From Nageia nagi (lineage: Eukaryota > Pinophyta): a stretch of DNA of 64,000 bases. Shown piece after piece: positions 46,400-57,620 of this stretch. The translations under genes were made by a program, and so were the position numbers. The notes under the pieces are model-generated. The model searched no databases, was not told the DNA's origin, and saw only the letters and a list, made by a program, of their open reading frames with translations. Numbering within the stretch: the first letter of the stretch is position 1; the number at the start of each line of letters is the position of its first letter. Location: positions 19,034,001 to 19,098,000 of the forward strand of contig JBITNC010000002.1 in the NCBI GenBank assembly GCA_050084985.1, read 5' to 3'.

Positions 46400-47673
46400 C
46401 TAGCCTCCAATCAATGAAGACAACAAAATCAAGGATGCCTATTATGCAAACTATGTATGTGTAGATGTTCTTTAGATAATTTGAATGCTTAAATTAAGAA
46501 ATATAAGTTAATATTTGCAATTATTTATGAAATTCCTAACAATACTACAAACCTTAAGAATGTTAAATATCCTTAAAGATCCTTGTATCCTTAAGATCCA
46601 AAGACACCCATAAAGTCTATAATGTGTTTAAAACATCAATTAATGCATGCATAGAAAAATATTTATGATTAAATGGATGAAATGCAATTTATAATAGATA
46701 TATCCTAAAAAATACACTAAACGCACATAATATTTAATTGAGGATACAAGACTTGATAGCTCCAAGCTTTTTCATGGATGAGACTCCTTCAAACCTAAGA
46801 TCCACAATAACATAAGTATAATATAGTAACATCATATGAAATTCATCATAATAATATTACTATAATGAATATAGCATGAATATCATGAGCTTGGTGTGGT
46901 AGGAAATCCTTCAAAAGCTTGAAATCTTTGAATTATCCTTCAAACCCTAGCCTTCAAACCCTTGAGTAATCTTAGAGAAAATAGGAGCATAAAAATCATA
47001 AGTATGAAAGTGAATAATGAGTAAGAAATAAATTCTAATTTTATGTTGTGTTATACACCTCTTTTAGAATTTAATTCATTTATATTTATATACCCACTTT
47101 TGCACTTTATTTAAGTTTTATGTCATTTAGCTCCCTTTGATGTATTTTACTTTTTTAGAAAATATTTAGCTCTTTAGAATATTTTAACATTTTCTCATTT
47201 AAATATTAGAAATCAATCAATATTATGAATTAGGCATATCAATGAAATTAATTCATTTTGTTGCAGTGAAAATAGAGCTAGAATGTAGAATAACATAAAA
47301 TACAATTATTCTTAAATTTTCACTGAACCTCAAATTATGTAAAATAGGTAGAAATGTTGTAATTATAAATTGATATTGATTTTTAGCTCAAACTACAATT
47401 TGCCCTTGGAAGGGACTTTTACAAATGCCATTTGCCAAAATGAGGGTATTAGATCTTTATTATTTTTGATTTGCTTGCTTCTTTCCTTGATATGGACAAC
47501 CTGTAATTCCTACACACATGCAAAAGACAATAACATCAAAGCATCTATGTATGACATGTATTGAATTGAAACTAGCATAAAACAATAAAAGGTATGAGCT
47601 CACAAGATTTTGGTAGCATTACCCTACTTCAAAATTGGGTCAAGATCGGGTCCTTATTGCTTTGTATTGGCTT

Positions 47674-47692
47674 GTATTTATAGATTTTGGGT
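47674..47692 (-). promoter_or_regulatory. TATA-like box on the minus strand
   Basis: The minus strand reads CTATAAATACAAGCC, a good plant TATA box context. It could be the promoter of the element A 5' LTR, which would drive transcription leftwards towards gag. Inferred from sequence only. Confidence 0.35.
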
Positions 47693-47829
47693 GAGATGTT
47701 CCAAGGCTGGTAAGGGGAAGTGAAAAGCCACCGTAGGTCGTAACTGACCCCCTCTATCCACATCATCTTGGAAGAATGAAATGTTTCAACTTTCTCTCGC
47801 TATTTTGGTTTCTTGTTTGACTATTACAG

Positions 47830-47884
47830 AGTCACCGACAATTACTACGTGGACGCTAGTGATCATCTCAAAATGTCGGTGACT
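47830..47884. repeat. Perfect 11-base inverted repeat around GTCACCGACA
   Basis: AGTCACCGACA (47830-47840) and TGTCGGTGACT (47874-47884) are exact reverse complements with a 33-base loop. A related GGCGACT word follows at about 47900. The same core recurs near 48658 and 49100. Confidence 0.8.
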
Positions 47885-48616
47885 ATTTTGGGTCATTGGC
47901 GACTGGTTTTCAATTTTGTAACAATATTAAAATGACCACCAAATAGCCAATTTTACCTAAAAAGAGTCATGTGACCACCCATTTTGTATGTACTCAATGG
48001 GAGCTATCCAATAATATGGTTTTTAAACCTATTTTATATTGTCACAAAGAGTTATGATTATTTCAATGTTTACTAGTTAAAAAGGGACATTTTTAGGTTC
48101 TACATTTTGCCCCTTTTTGAATTATCAACCAAAAATGTGGTTGATGATTTCAAAAATATAGAATGAGAAGCTTTGTCGCTTGATTATTTGTTGTTGCTTT
48201 TTTATAATATAAGTTTTGACTCAATTTCTTATATGAATCATTATTTTGATTTATCAAATTATGATAAAATGTGTTTTCTTTTAACATTTGATGTAGTTTT
48301 GAAAACAAATTTGCATGTACTTTAGAAGTGACTATTTTTGGTATGACGATGTGTTGAGCTTGTGTGATAGTTGCATGACATTTCTATTATGTCATTCTGC
48401 ATGTCTAAGCACACATGTACCGTATAAGTCTTCTTTAGTATATGATTTTTGATGGTGTTGTCCTTTGTCCCGATAACGGGGTTTCAAGATGATCTCTTGT
48501 AACAATGATACATCACATTTTATCATATTTTGATTTTCTTGACAAATTCAAGGTTATTCTAAGAAATTTTTTAATATTCTCATGGCTATTCCCAAACATG
48601 GCATTTTACTTCCAAT

Positions 48617-48685
48617 CATCGATGTTTAGTGACAGTCATCGATGTCCATCTTCAAGTCACCGGTGTTTAGTGACAGTCATCGGTG
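48617..48685. repeat. Two hairpins with the same loop and different stems
   Basis: Hairpin one: CATCGATG, loop TTTAGTGACAGT, CATCGATG (48617-48644), 8 pairs. Hairpin two: CACCGGTG, the same 12-base loop, CATCGGTG (48658-48685), 7 pairs plus one G-T. The unit repeats every 41 bases. A third unit starts (GTCGCCGAGTG) but is cut short. Confidence 0.8.
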
Positions 48686-48835
48686 TCCATCTTCAAGTCG
48701 CCGAGTGTTTCAAAAAGAAAAAGTTTTAACTTTTTCTTATTCATTTCTTTTTAGCTATCACTCTCATTATCTGCTAGAACCAATTTTTGTTGTGATCTCA
48801 TTGATTTCTAGCTGTTGATATTTGTTACAATCACC

Positions 48836-51240
48836 ATGTCTCCACGTAGATGCTCCATTGGACGTTCTCGACCTATCTGGGAAGAGGTAGGGTTTTGAAA
48901 TAACTTTCTTTTCTATTTTTTGTTTATAATTTGTAATTTAACCATTTAATTTCAAAATTGAAACCATGAATGACATTTAAAAGTTATTTTGATTATTTCT
49001 ATCGGATAAAATTTGTAGATCATGCTTTTATTTATATTTTTTGTGAAATTTTTTATAATTCGGCCTCGGTCACCAACCTAGGCTGAATGAATGACAAAGT
49101 CGCCGACATTTGGAATGCGAATACCGGTGACTGAGTCTTACCTATTAGAAATGTTAGCATTTTAGTATGAAGTGCCATTTTTTTTTTAGCTGAACCTTTT
49201 TAACATTATACAGGTTCGAGACATCTTTGAGCCTCAAGGTAGATATCCCTTGATTCTACAGGAGGGTAGAGATCTTCTAGGTCCAGCCGATCATACCTTT
49301 TTTAGGTCCATTGGTTTTGGAGTGGGTCCATACATGGGTCGCATTCATTGGGGGTGTCCTTTATTAGCTACATTGTTAGATAGATGGGACGTAGTGACAT
49401 GTACTTTTCATCTTCTGAAAGGGGAGATGACTGTCACAGTGGAGGATATACATAGATTGTATAGACTCCCCATTCATGGACAGAGGATTTTGCCTGTGGT
49501 GGATAGAACAGGAGCTTTACCTGCTATTTCTTATTTATATGGGACCACTCGAGTTAATACTATTATTTTTGAGATTATTTTAGGTGGCATCCAATATTAC
49601 CAGTATTGGATGGAGGATTAGCAAGGGATGATCCATTTTTCATACTTAATGGGTTTAGTACAGTGTTATGCTCTCCCTGATACTGGTAGTGGGAGGTTTC
49701 CTATGGTCATTATTGCCCATTATTATAGATATGATATAGCACGATATAGTGTATGCTTGGGCACCTACACTATTAGCTTAGATTTACAGGGAGCTATTCT
49801 TTTATTCTCATGGGCATAGGGCCTCTTTATCAGTTATTATCACCTTATAGGTGTGGGCTTATGAGCATATAGTTATGGCTCGTCCTCCAGGATTACCGAT
49901 GCCTAGGTTTGGTAGTCAATTGGATTATGAGGCTAGCATAGTCTGATGGCATGATGATTTTTATATTCACCCATCGGATGGAGTTCATCGAGATGTGAGC
50001 TATTATCACCACATGCTTAGTCACTTGATTCTAGATTAGGTGAGATTTAGACCTTATCGCTTGTATCCTGTCTGGAGAGAGCTTGCAGTTGAGCTTACTA
50101 GTATTCGATAGCCACATGTTCTGAGTGGTTGTTGAGCAAATTTTTTGGAGTATTTTCATTTTGAGAGAGTGCACCATCAGTTTGGCTTAGTTCAGGATGT
50201 GTCTACACCATCAATGCCATATCAACATGAGGGCACTATCTTAGAAGATGGTATATAGATGTTGGTTTATGCAGAGCCTGATCCTACTCAGGAGGAGGTA
50301 TCATTGGAGGGTGACATTAGGGAGAATGATGTCGAGGTGTCTGAGGCATTCATGGCCTAGTGGGAGGAGGGAGATGATGGCCTAAAGGGTAGATTAGAGG
50401 GTCAACATGTTTGTTAGCACATCGATGTTGTTCAAGAGTTGGGTGCAGTAGTAGGAGGGGGAGAGGTAGGCAAGGAGCCTACAGGAGCGAAGGTTGCAAG
50501 ATAGGAGGCTGCTGGTGAGGAGGTCATGGTAGATGCTCCTAAGGAGTTAGCTCCTAAGGAGGAGGCTATGGGTGTAGGTGAGGAGGGAGCTACCCTAGAG
50601 GTTGCACATGGAGTCGAGGAGGCTCCTACTACCCAGGTTCCTAGCATTGATGCTTTGCTAGGAGATATTTATGAGTTGAGATACCAATTAGCATAGGCCA
50701 ACTCATGCATGTACAGGTATAGGGCTGAGCGAGATAGATACAGATAGGAGAGAGATGAGGCTCATTCCTCTTTACATGGAGATCAGGCTCATCAGTTAGG
50801 AGCAGCATCTACTTTCGAAGGTGGTTCTTCAATTTTCACTCATGGCATTTGTCAGCAATGATATTTTTATAGTGGTATAGTATAGACATGGATGATAAGT
50901 GTTCTAGCTTTTACTCCTGGGGCTCATTATCCTATACCTCTAAATAGTTATATGCCTATAGATATCTCAGCATATCAGACAGGTAGTAATGCATAGGGCA
51001 CAGTTGGATCTCCAGGTAGGACTCAGAGGTCACAAGGTTTTCCTAGCAGGAGTGGTACACCCTGGGCATCTCCCTTAGGTATTGTTGGTTCATTCAAGTT
51101 ATGAGGAGCTCAGCATCCAGGTAGTCCTACAGGATCGATAGGCACTACTCTTCCAGGTTAGGGTACCGAAGAGACTAGTATACGGTGGAGGCAACTGAGT
51201 AGTCCTAGCGGACAAGGTAGTGGTTGGGGTAGTCCTTAAG
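48836..51240 (+). pseudogene. PMD1: plant mobile domain protein, two-exon start, later stops
   Basis: Exon 1 (48836-48886) reads MSPRRCSIGRSRPIWEE and ends at a GT splice donor; after a 327-base intron ending ACAG (AG at 49212-49213), exon 2 continues in phase with VRDIFEPQGRYPLILQEGRD. The PMD core is clear: LLDRWDVVTCTFHLLKGEMT, VTVEDIHRLYRLPIHGQ, ALPDTGSGRFPMV, then VWAYEHIVMARPPG near 49855-49895 after a frame change. A Glu/Ala/Pro-rich tail and a coiled-coil-like stretch (YRAERDRYR) run to about 51240. In-frame stops, mostly TAG, begin at 49619. PMD proteins act in silencing and genome stability, and copies also live inside transposons. This copy is non-functional as it stands. Confidence 0.78.
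48887..49213 (+). other. PMD1 intron 1, with inverted repeat
   Basis: Starts GTAGGG and ends ACAG. T-rich as plant introns are. It contains CTCGGTCACC (49065-49074) and GGTGACTGAG (49126-49135), a 10-base inverted repeat with one mismatch, around a GTCGCCGACA word, the same motif as upstream of the gene. Confidence 0.65.
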
Positions 51241-51870
51241 GATACCATTTTTCATGATGTTATTTTTTATATACTTATGAGGTTATTGGACCCTTGTAGT
51301 TTTATTTTATGATTCATGATGTTATGTTGACCTTTTGATGGACTATTATGATGTATATATAGATAGATAGATATTTGATATTTATGATACTTGTATGATT
51401 CTTGATGCATGATCTTTCATTTTATATATAGATTTATGATAAAATAGGTATGATGTGATGTTATGTAGATCATAATTATCTTTTAATTACTTGATGATGA
51501 ATATATGTTAATGATAGATGTAATTTTCAAAATGTATGATGCATAGATATAATTGTGGAATGTATGATGTATAATGATGAAATATATAACATATATCAAC
51601 AAATTAGTTTGATGATGTTACTAATCTCAAAACTAAGTTAATAATAAGTACGATTATAGTTGCTATAAACAATAAATCTAATTTATAATTTTAATAAGTT
51701 AAGTTACTTTAAGTTATTGATAACATGGAATAACATAGTTGTTTAAATAAGTTAAGTTATTTAAGGACATATTTTTATTATATTTTTGCAGAATCAGATG
51801 CATCATCTTTCGTACTTGGCAATTTTACAATAAACTTCTTGACATAACAAACTAGTGACTTATGGATGTA
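51241..51870. other. No gene seen
   Basis: AT-rich downstream flank of PMD1 with many GATGATATG-like words. No coding or RNA signal is recognisable. Confidence 0.5.
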
Positions 51871-52250
51871 TATGAACATTAACTTTATCTTGGTTAGGGG
51901 AATAATAAATAATCACTCTTATCCTTTCCAAAGAAAAGCAAGTTTTAATAATGCTCAAAGGTAATAGATAATAATAAAATGGGTTTAACAAAATGATACA
52001 AATGAGTCTAAGCACAAACAAATTACAAACTATGATAAAAGATTAGGTGATTTTGGAGGATTATGAACATTAACTTTATCTTGGTCAGGGGAACAATAAA
52101 TAATCATTCTTATCCTTTCCAAAGAAAAGCAATTTTAATAATGTTCAATGGTAATGATATTTTCAAAAGGAATGGGTTTAACAAAATGACACAAATGATT
52201 TTAAACACAAACAAAATGCAAATCATGACAAAAGATTAGGTGATTTTGGA
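51871..52250. repeat. 191-base tandem duplication
   Basis: Copies at 51871-52061 and 52062-52250, both starting TATGAACATTAACTTTATCT and ending GATTAGGTGATTTTGGA. A polymorphic A-rich part in the middle differs. Confidence 0.9.
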
Positions 52251-52518
52251 TTAATAACCAAGTTATTATAACATCTACCTTATCTTTCTTTATCTCAAGA
52301 TTTAACAACCTAATATGATATCAAACAATATCGTTATATGTTGATAAAAAATCTATAAACTCCAGTGTGTGTAGTGAGATTCATTTCCCTTCTTAGATCA
52401 TTTGAGATGAAATATCCTAGAGACATTAATAAGCTAGTTTATCCATATGAAACATATAGAGGTCCATAGGAAAGAAGGTCACTAACCAAAATGGACATAT
52501 CGCCACTTGTGAGGTATG

Positions 52519-52621
52519 CCCCATTGCCAGACAGGCGTCCATAGCCCTGATGAGGATTAACCCCTCAATCTCGCTACAACCTTGCTCTACTACCAGTCAG
52601 GCATCCATAGCCCCAGTAGAG
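52519..52621. repeat. Two hairpins with a conserved 23-base loop and different stems
   Basis: Hairpin one is CCCCATT (52519-52525) with GATGAGG (52549-52555). Hairpin two is CTCTACT (52585-52591) with AGTAGAG (52615-52621). Both loops are 23 bases and share CCAG, CAGGC and TCCATAGCCC. Three of seven stem positions change on both sides and still pair. Confidence 0.75.
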
Positions 52622-52634
52622 GATATTGTAATCA

Positions 52635-52713
52635 CCCAAGAATCATTGATATAATGTAGCAATTTTTTTTTTTTGTCATCTCCTTTTTTTTTAACTATCA
52701 AATGATTCTTGGG
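52635..52713. repeat. 18-base inverted repeat around a poly-T loop
   Basis: CCCAAGAATCATTGATA (52635-52651) pairs with TATCAAATGATTCTTGGG (52696-52713) along its length with one bulged base. The 44-base loop holds two T runs. Confidence 0.85.
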
Positions 52714-53246
52714 TTCGAGATGAAGCGAATAATAGGATAGACACATAACTTTCACTCTTAATGTCTCTTAGAATGATTTCATTCAAATTCTCTTAGAATT
52801 TTTAAATGTCATAAGTGTTTGGAGTTTTTGGATTTTCTTTCAAGCACGAACTTTATGTTTTTCTATGATCTATGGTATATCATTTCTTTATGAAAGAGAA
52901 GACAAAGTGAATGTAGTGATAACAAGGAGATTATTCTAAGATGACCTTTTCACATATTACATATTTACTGGATAATCACTTTTACAATGACATGTAACAT
53001 ATATTTACATCATACAAGGGCAGGGCACCCAATTGCCAAGTAACCTCTAAATGTTTCCATCTAGGTAGATTTTATAATTTTATAATTTTTTGTGTTTTAT
53101 AGTTTTCAATTTTTTAAAATTTTATAATTTTTAATTTTTTAGGACTTTATCATTTTTTCTAGGGAATCTATTCATGACATGTTCAAATCGAGTTTGAACT
53201 GCCTCAGGATTAAATGAACAATGTGTTGAACTAAACAAAAAACTAA

Positions 53247-53258
53247 AATCTAATACCA
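53247..53258 (-). promoter_or_regulatory. Possible Met-tRNA primer site beside the candidate LTR
   Basis: The minus strand reads TGGTATTAGATT two bases after a CA LTR end. It matches the initiator Met-tRNA site at 9 of 12 positions. If real, the LTR at 53261-54449 also served as a 5' LTR for sequence to its left. Confidence 0.35.
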
Positions 53259-53260
53259 CT

Positions 53261-54449
53261 TGATTATGATAGATTTTTGGAACATAATAATCTAAGTGTT
53301 CGAATGTTACGATTTATGTGATTGAGATGATTTGTTCTCGATGTTTTAAAGTCAGGTTGTGAGTATAATCAACTATTATTTTGGGTGTTTATATAGGCCA
53401 TAGAAGATAGAAATATATCATTAAATCATATTCTGAGTTAGGAGAACACCATAACTCAAATGCATTGATACAAACAATAACTTGATATCCATTTACTTTG
53501 ACATCCCAACCGTAAGATTCGCATGCATCATAGAACGTCAAGGACATTTTTTGTTGTATTTCAATAGGCATGGAAAATATATATGAATACAAAGGGGTAG
53601 GAATGTTACGAATAACTTTCATAAAGAGATCTTTGTCATACCTACTTTCGAACCCTGGCAGATAACTTCCATTATTCCGTACTCTATGTCTTTTTGATAG
53701 TTTTTCGATAATCTCATTTCTAACCCTTATTTGATTTATCGTTGTAAGCTTGGCAATATGACAAGCTTGCCTTTTCTCCAATCTTTGTTTCCAAATTATA
53801 TGTTGCATTTGCATGTGAAGAAATCTATGAGTTTGCCTATATTGTTGTTGTAACGTTCTAGGAGGAAAAGCCACAAAGGTGTTTGAAAAAATCATAAATT
53901 ACCCTTTTATGGGGTAAATAATTTAAAAGTTCATCCATCCATTCTAGGCTTTTGGTTAATTGTCTAACATATTTCAGCCTAGCTAAAAGGAGTGAGTACT
54001 CAGTTAATTGACAATTTATGAAGATTCTCAATATTCCATAAGGCCATTGTAGGCAGAAAGCTGTTATTTCTTGTGATATTCTTTCCATATGGGTGAAATA
54101 GATTTGTGGATCTAAAATAATGCTAGCTTCATATCCACAAAAATTGACTTCCCAACCATTATTTATACCACAAAACATATGGTATGTTCTTTCAAATTGT
54201 TCATCAATAGTAAATCGTAAATAATTTAAGAGATTAAAATTAAATTTATGTTTTAAATATGTTAATGCTAAATCACCTAGATATCTTGGCGGTGGAAATT
54301 GTACTTGTGGTTGCACTATGCTACCTTCAACAGATTCCTTTGCTAGATTCATCTTTTCTATTTTAATCATTAACAATTGACAAATATTAATACTTTTATT
54401 TATTTATTATTTTAACAATAAAATAAAACAAAAGAAGACTAATGTACAC
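53261..54449 (-). repeat. Candidate LTR (3' LTR of element C) containing an ORF
   Basis: On the minus strand the segment starts TGTACATTAG directly after a short purine run (AAAAAAAAG) that follows the C integrase stop, and ends AATCA. It contains a TATA-like CCTATATAAACACC at about 53385-53398 and is followed by a primer-site-like sequence. These are the signs of an LTR. The partner LTR would lie beyond position 64000, so it cannot be confirmed here. Confidence 0.4.
53389..54376 (-). pseudogene. Unknown ORF downstream of C integrase, in two overlapping frames
   Basis: The first frame (53858-54376, 172 codons) reads FPPPRYLGDLALTYLKHKFN, NGWEVNFCGYEASIILDPQI and ITAFCLQWPYGILRIFINCQ. The second (53389-53895, 168 codons) overlaps it by 38 bases and contains QYRQTHRFLHMQMQHIIWKQ and GWDVKVNGYQVIVCINAFEL. 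Note the repeated theme G-W-x-V-x-x-x-G-Y in both. The switch lies at a run of six Ts, so this may be one protein of about 325 codons broken by an indel. The stop codon overlaps the TATA-like box. I do not recognise the family; no env-like membrane segment or signal peptide is evident. Confidence 0.6.
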
Positions 54450-54461
54450 TTTTTTTTATGT

Positions 54462-55643
54462 ATAGAAGGGTCGAAGATGCATGATATTTATAGGTTCACG
54501 CTCTTCATTTCCTTCTAAGTCTGATAAATGATAAGTTCCTTTATTGAATTTTTTCTTAATGATATATGGTCCTAACCAATTTGGAGCAAACTTATCTCTA
54601 AGCTATCATTCTATTCATGAAGTTTGTTGATTTTCTTTTAAAACCAAATCACCTATTTTGAACTCATGAATTAGAGCCCTTTTATCAAAAGCTCATTTTA
54701 TCCTCTTCTGATAAACATGCATATGCTCTAAATCATTAATACATTTTTCATCTAAAAGTAATAACTGATCTAAGCGAGTCTATCTTGCTTCCTCATCGGA
54801 ATTTTGCTCACTTAGATTTACTCTAAGGGATGGTATCTCAAGTTCTATGGGTAGGATGGCTTCTATTCTGTATACTAAAGAGAATGGTGTTGCCCCAATA
54901 GGAGTGCGTACACTAGTACGATAAGCCCATAAGGCTTTTGGTATTTGTATATGCCAATCTCTATGAGAATCATTTCCTATTTTTGCTAAGATGTTCTAAA
55001 TAGTTTTATTAGTAGCCTCTGCCTATCCATTGCCTTGTGGATAATATGGAGTGGAAAAAATTTGTTTAATCTTATACTTATCACATATTTATTTTACATT
55101 CTTATTTTTAAAATTATTTTCATTATCCATAATTAATTGGTTCGGTATGCTGAATCTACATATAATATAATTTTCTATAAATTCAGTAATTCATGAACCA
55201 GAGGTGGAAGTCATGGGAATAGCCTCTACCCATTTGGTAAAATATTCAGTTGCTGAAATGATGAACTTGTGTCCACCAGAAGATGTAGGTGTAATTTGTC
55301 CTATTAAATCTAATGCCCATTTAGAGAATGGCCAAAGTGATTGTATAGGATTTAGTTCTTGAGATGGTCATGAAAATAAATGAGCGTATTGTTGACATTT
55401 AAAACATTTTTTAACATATTCACAACAATCCTTTTCCATAGTTGGCCAATAATACCCCATTCGTATTAATCATTTCACAATCGCAACACCATTAAAATGT
55501 CCTCCACATGTTCCATCATGGGTGGAGGATATAGCTTTTTTAATATCATTCCATTCAAGACATCTGAGTAAAATACCATTGAAATTTCATCGATGCAAGA
55601 TATCCCCTATCAAACAATATTTAGTTGCTTTGATTTTAAAAGC
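54462..55643 (-). pseudogene. Element C integrase
   Basis: Zinc-binding part: STHDGTCGGHFNG and CCEYVKKCFKCQQY. Core: LDLIGQITPTSSGGHKF (first Asp), QLIMDNENNFKNKN (second Asp) and YYPQGNG-stop-AEATNK (catalytic Glu kept). C-terminus: DKFAPNWLGPYIIKKKFNKG, then PINIMHLRPFYT and a stop near 54462. Several TAG/TGA stops occur. All DDE residues remain. Confidence 0.85.
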
Positions 55644-56699
55644 TCATCGTGATGATTTATTAAGGTTTACAGGAAGAGTTCCAAATTTTAAAAAATCTAT
55701 CAATTCTTTGTACCAATTATCTTTATCAGTTATGTCAATATTTAATACACTTTTTTCTTCATCTTCCTGTTGTAATGATGATTGAGACAATTGAATTATT
55801 TCAACTTGAATTGAAGATTTTTTAAGATCTTCTGGGATAAGAGATCCAATAGAAGCCATAGCATCTACAAATCTATTAGATGATCTTGGTGCCACTTCTA
55901 TACTAAATTGGTCAAAAAAATTTAATAATTCCTCAACTAACACTTTATACCTTTGAAGTAAAGGTTATTTACATTGATAGATTCCTTTCACTTGATTTAC
56001 GATGAGTAAAGAATCTCCAATAATCTTAATTCTTTTAAGTTTTAATTTAACAGCAGTTTTTAATGCTAATATAAAAGCTTCATATTCTGCATTATTATTA
56101 GTACAAGGAAATTTTAGTTTAAATGAATATGGTATAGGGATCCCTTGTGGTGTTAAAAATACAACACCTGCTCCACCACCTTGTTCACATCGAGAACCAT
56201 CAAAGTGTATTATCATATCCCAATCATCTTCAAGTTCTACAAGTATTTCAATTTCATCTAATTGAAACACCCCATAATCGGGTAATTTAATGACAAGGGG
56301 TTTATTATCTTGTAATGGAGCATCAGTGAGATAATCAGCAATTACTTGTCCTTTTATTGACTTTTGTCTAATAAAATGTAAATCAAATTCAGTTAAGTGC
56401 ATTATCCACTTTGCAGTTCTTGAATTTTGATAGGTTTTATTCATCATATATTTCAACGAATCCACTTTAGAGATGACATATGTTGTATGATTTAGCATAT
56501 AATGTCGAAGTTTTTTAGTAGCAAAAATGATAGCAAGACATAATTTTTCCAAATATATATACTTAATCTCTTAGCTCACAAGTGTTCTACTTAGATAATA
56601 TATAGCTTGTTCTTTATTGTGTTCATTCTTCTAAGCAAGCATTGTTCCTAAAGCATTTTTAGTAGCAGAAATATATAATAAAAAGGGTACATCTTTTCT
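55644..56699 (-). pseudogene. Element C RNase H and archaeal-type RNase H
   Basis: The frame 55965-56552 starts within Ty3 RNase H (LCLAIIFATKKLRHYM; NSRTAKWIMHLTEFDLHFIR). It then has the second RNase H: MIIHFDGSRCEQGGGAGVVF, NNNAEYEAFILALKTA and KIIGDSLLIVNQVKG. The last block (55644-55943) reads RSSNRFVDAMASIGSLI, the usual D-A-x-A end. The catalytic Asp, Glu and Asp of the second domain are all present. Two stops separate the pieces. Confidence 0.87.
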
Positions 56700-57620
56700 T
56701 CATGGACTTAAAATAGGAGGAGATAATAAATATCTTTTAATTTCATCGAATGCATCTTGTTGCTCTTTGCCCCAATGATATTCTACTCCCTTTTTTAATA
56801 ATTTTGTAAATGGTTTACATTTATCAGAAAGTTGAGCTATAAACCTTATAATGGCTTGTAACTTGCCTTGTAAACTTTGTAATTGTTTTAGATTTGCAGG
56901 AGGTGGCATGTCTACTATTGCCTTCACTTTACTAGGATCTATTTCAATTCCTTGTCAAGACATAATAAATCCTAATAATTTTCTTAAAGTTACACCAAAA
57001 ACACATTTTTTTGGATTTAATCTTACTTTATGTTCTAATAATCTATCTAAGACTTTAATTAGGTATTTTCCATGATCTACTCGATATTTAGATCTAACCA
57101 ACAAATCATCGACATAATCTTCTACTATGTCATGCATATAATCATGGAATATATAAGTCATAGCCCTTTGATAAGTTTCCCTGGCATTTTTTAATCCAAA
57201 AGGCATAACTTTATAACAAAAGGTACCCCAAGGAGTTATAAAAGACATTTTATGTTGATCTTCAGTGGCTATTTTTATTTGATTATAGCCAAAAAATCTA
57301 TCCATTAATGACAACATATCATGTCCTGCTGTCGAATCTACCAAACTATTAATGCTAGGTAGAGGGAAATCATCCTTAGGACAAGCTTTGTTAAGACCAC
57401 GAAAATCTATGCATATTCTTATTTTTCCACTTGGTTTTTTCATAGGTATCATATTAGATATCCAATTTGAATAATCTATAGGTTGTATAAATTTAGCTTC
57501 TAATAATTTTTGAAGTTCTTCTTTTACCATTAATGCTATAGTAGGATGCATTTTACGTAATTTTTATTTAACAAGTTTAGCATCAGGCTTTAATGCTAAA
57601 TTATGTAGTACTAATTTAGG
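56700..57620 (-). pseudogene. Element C reverse transcriptase
   Basis: Blocks in order: KPDAKLVK, LLEAKFIQPIDYSNWISNMI, PSGKIRICIDFRGLNKACPK, DDFPLPSINSLVDSTAGHDM, YNQIKIATEDQHKMSF, WGTFCYKVMPFGLKNARETY and the catalytic YVDDLLVRSK, then LQSLQGKLQAIIRFIAQLSD of the thumb. Only single stops at about 57560 and 56950 break it. It is typical of the Tat lineage (YVDDLLVRS). Confidence 0.92.

Larger units (their letters stand above)
44191..48835. other. Non-coding DNA upstream of A gag, rich in repeats
   Basis: No protein is recognisable on either strand. It holds a 127-base tandem duplication, a GTGCACCTAGG-type motif array, several long inverted repeats and a minus-strand TATA-like box (all listed). 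By position part of it should be the A leader and 5' LTR, but I found no matching copy at the other end of A. Confidence 0.5.

Noticed and set aside
50432-50647. Ala/Ser/Pro-rich minus frame
   Set aside because: Antisense of the Glu/Ala-rich tail of PMD1.
53261-54449. Full env-like gene after the C integrase
   Set aside because: The frames show no signal peptide, no transmembrane segment and no Cys pattern typical of an envelope protein.
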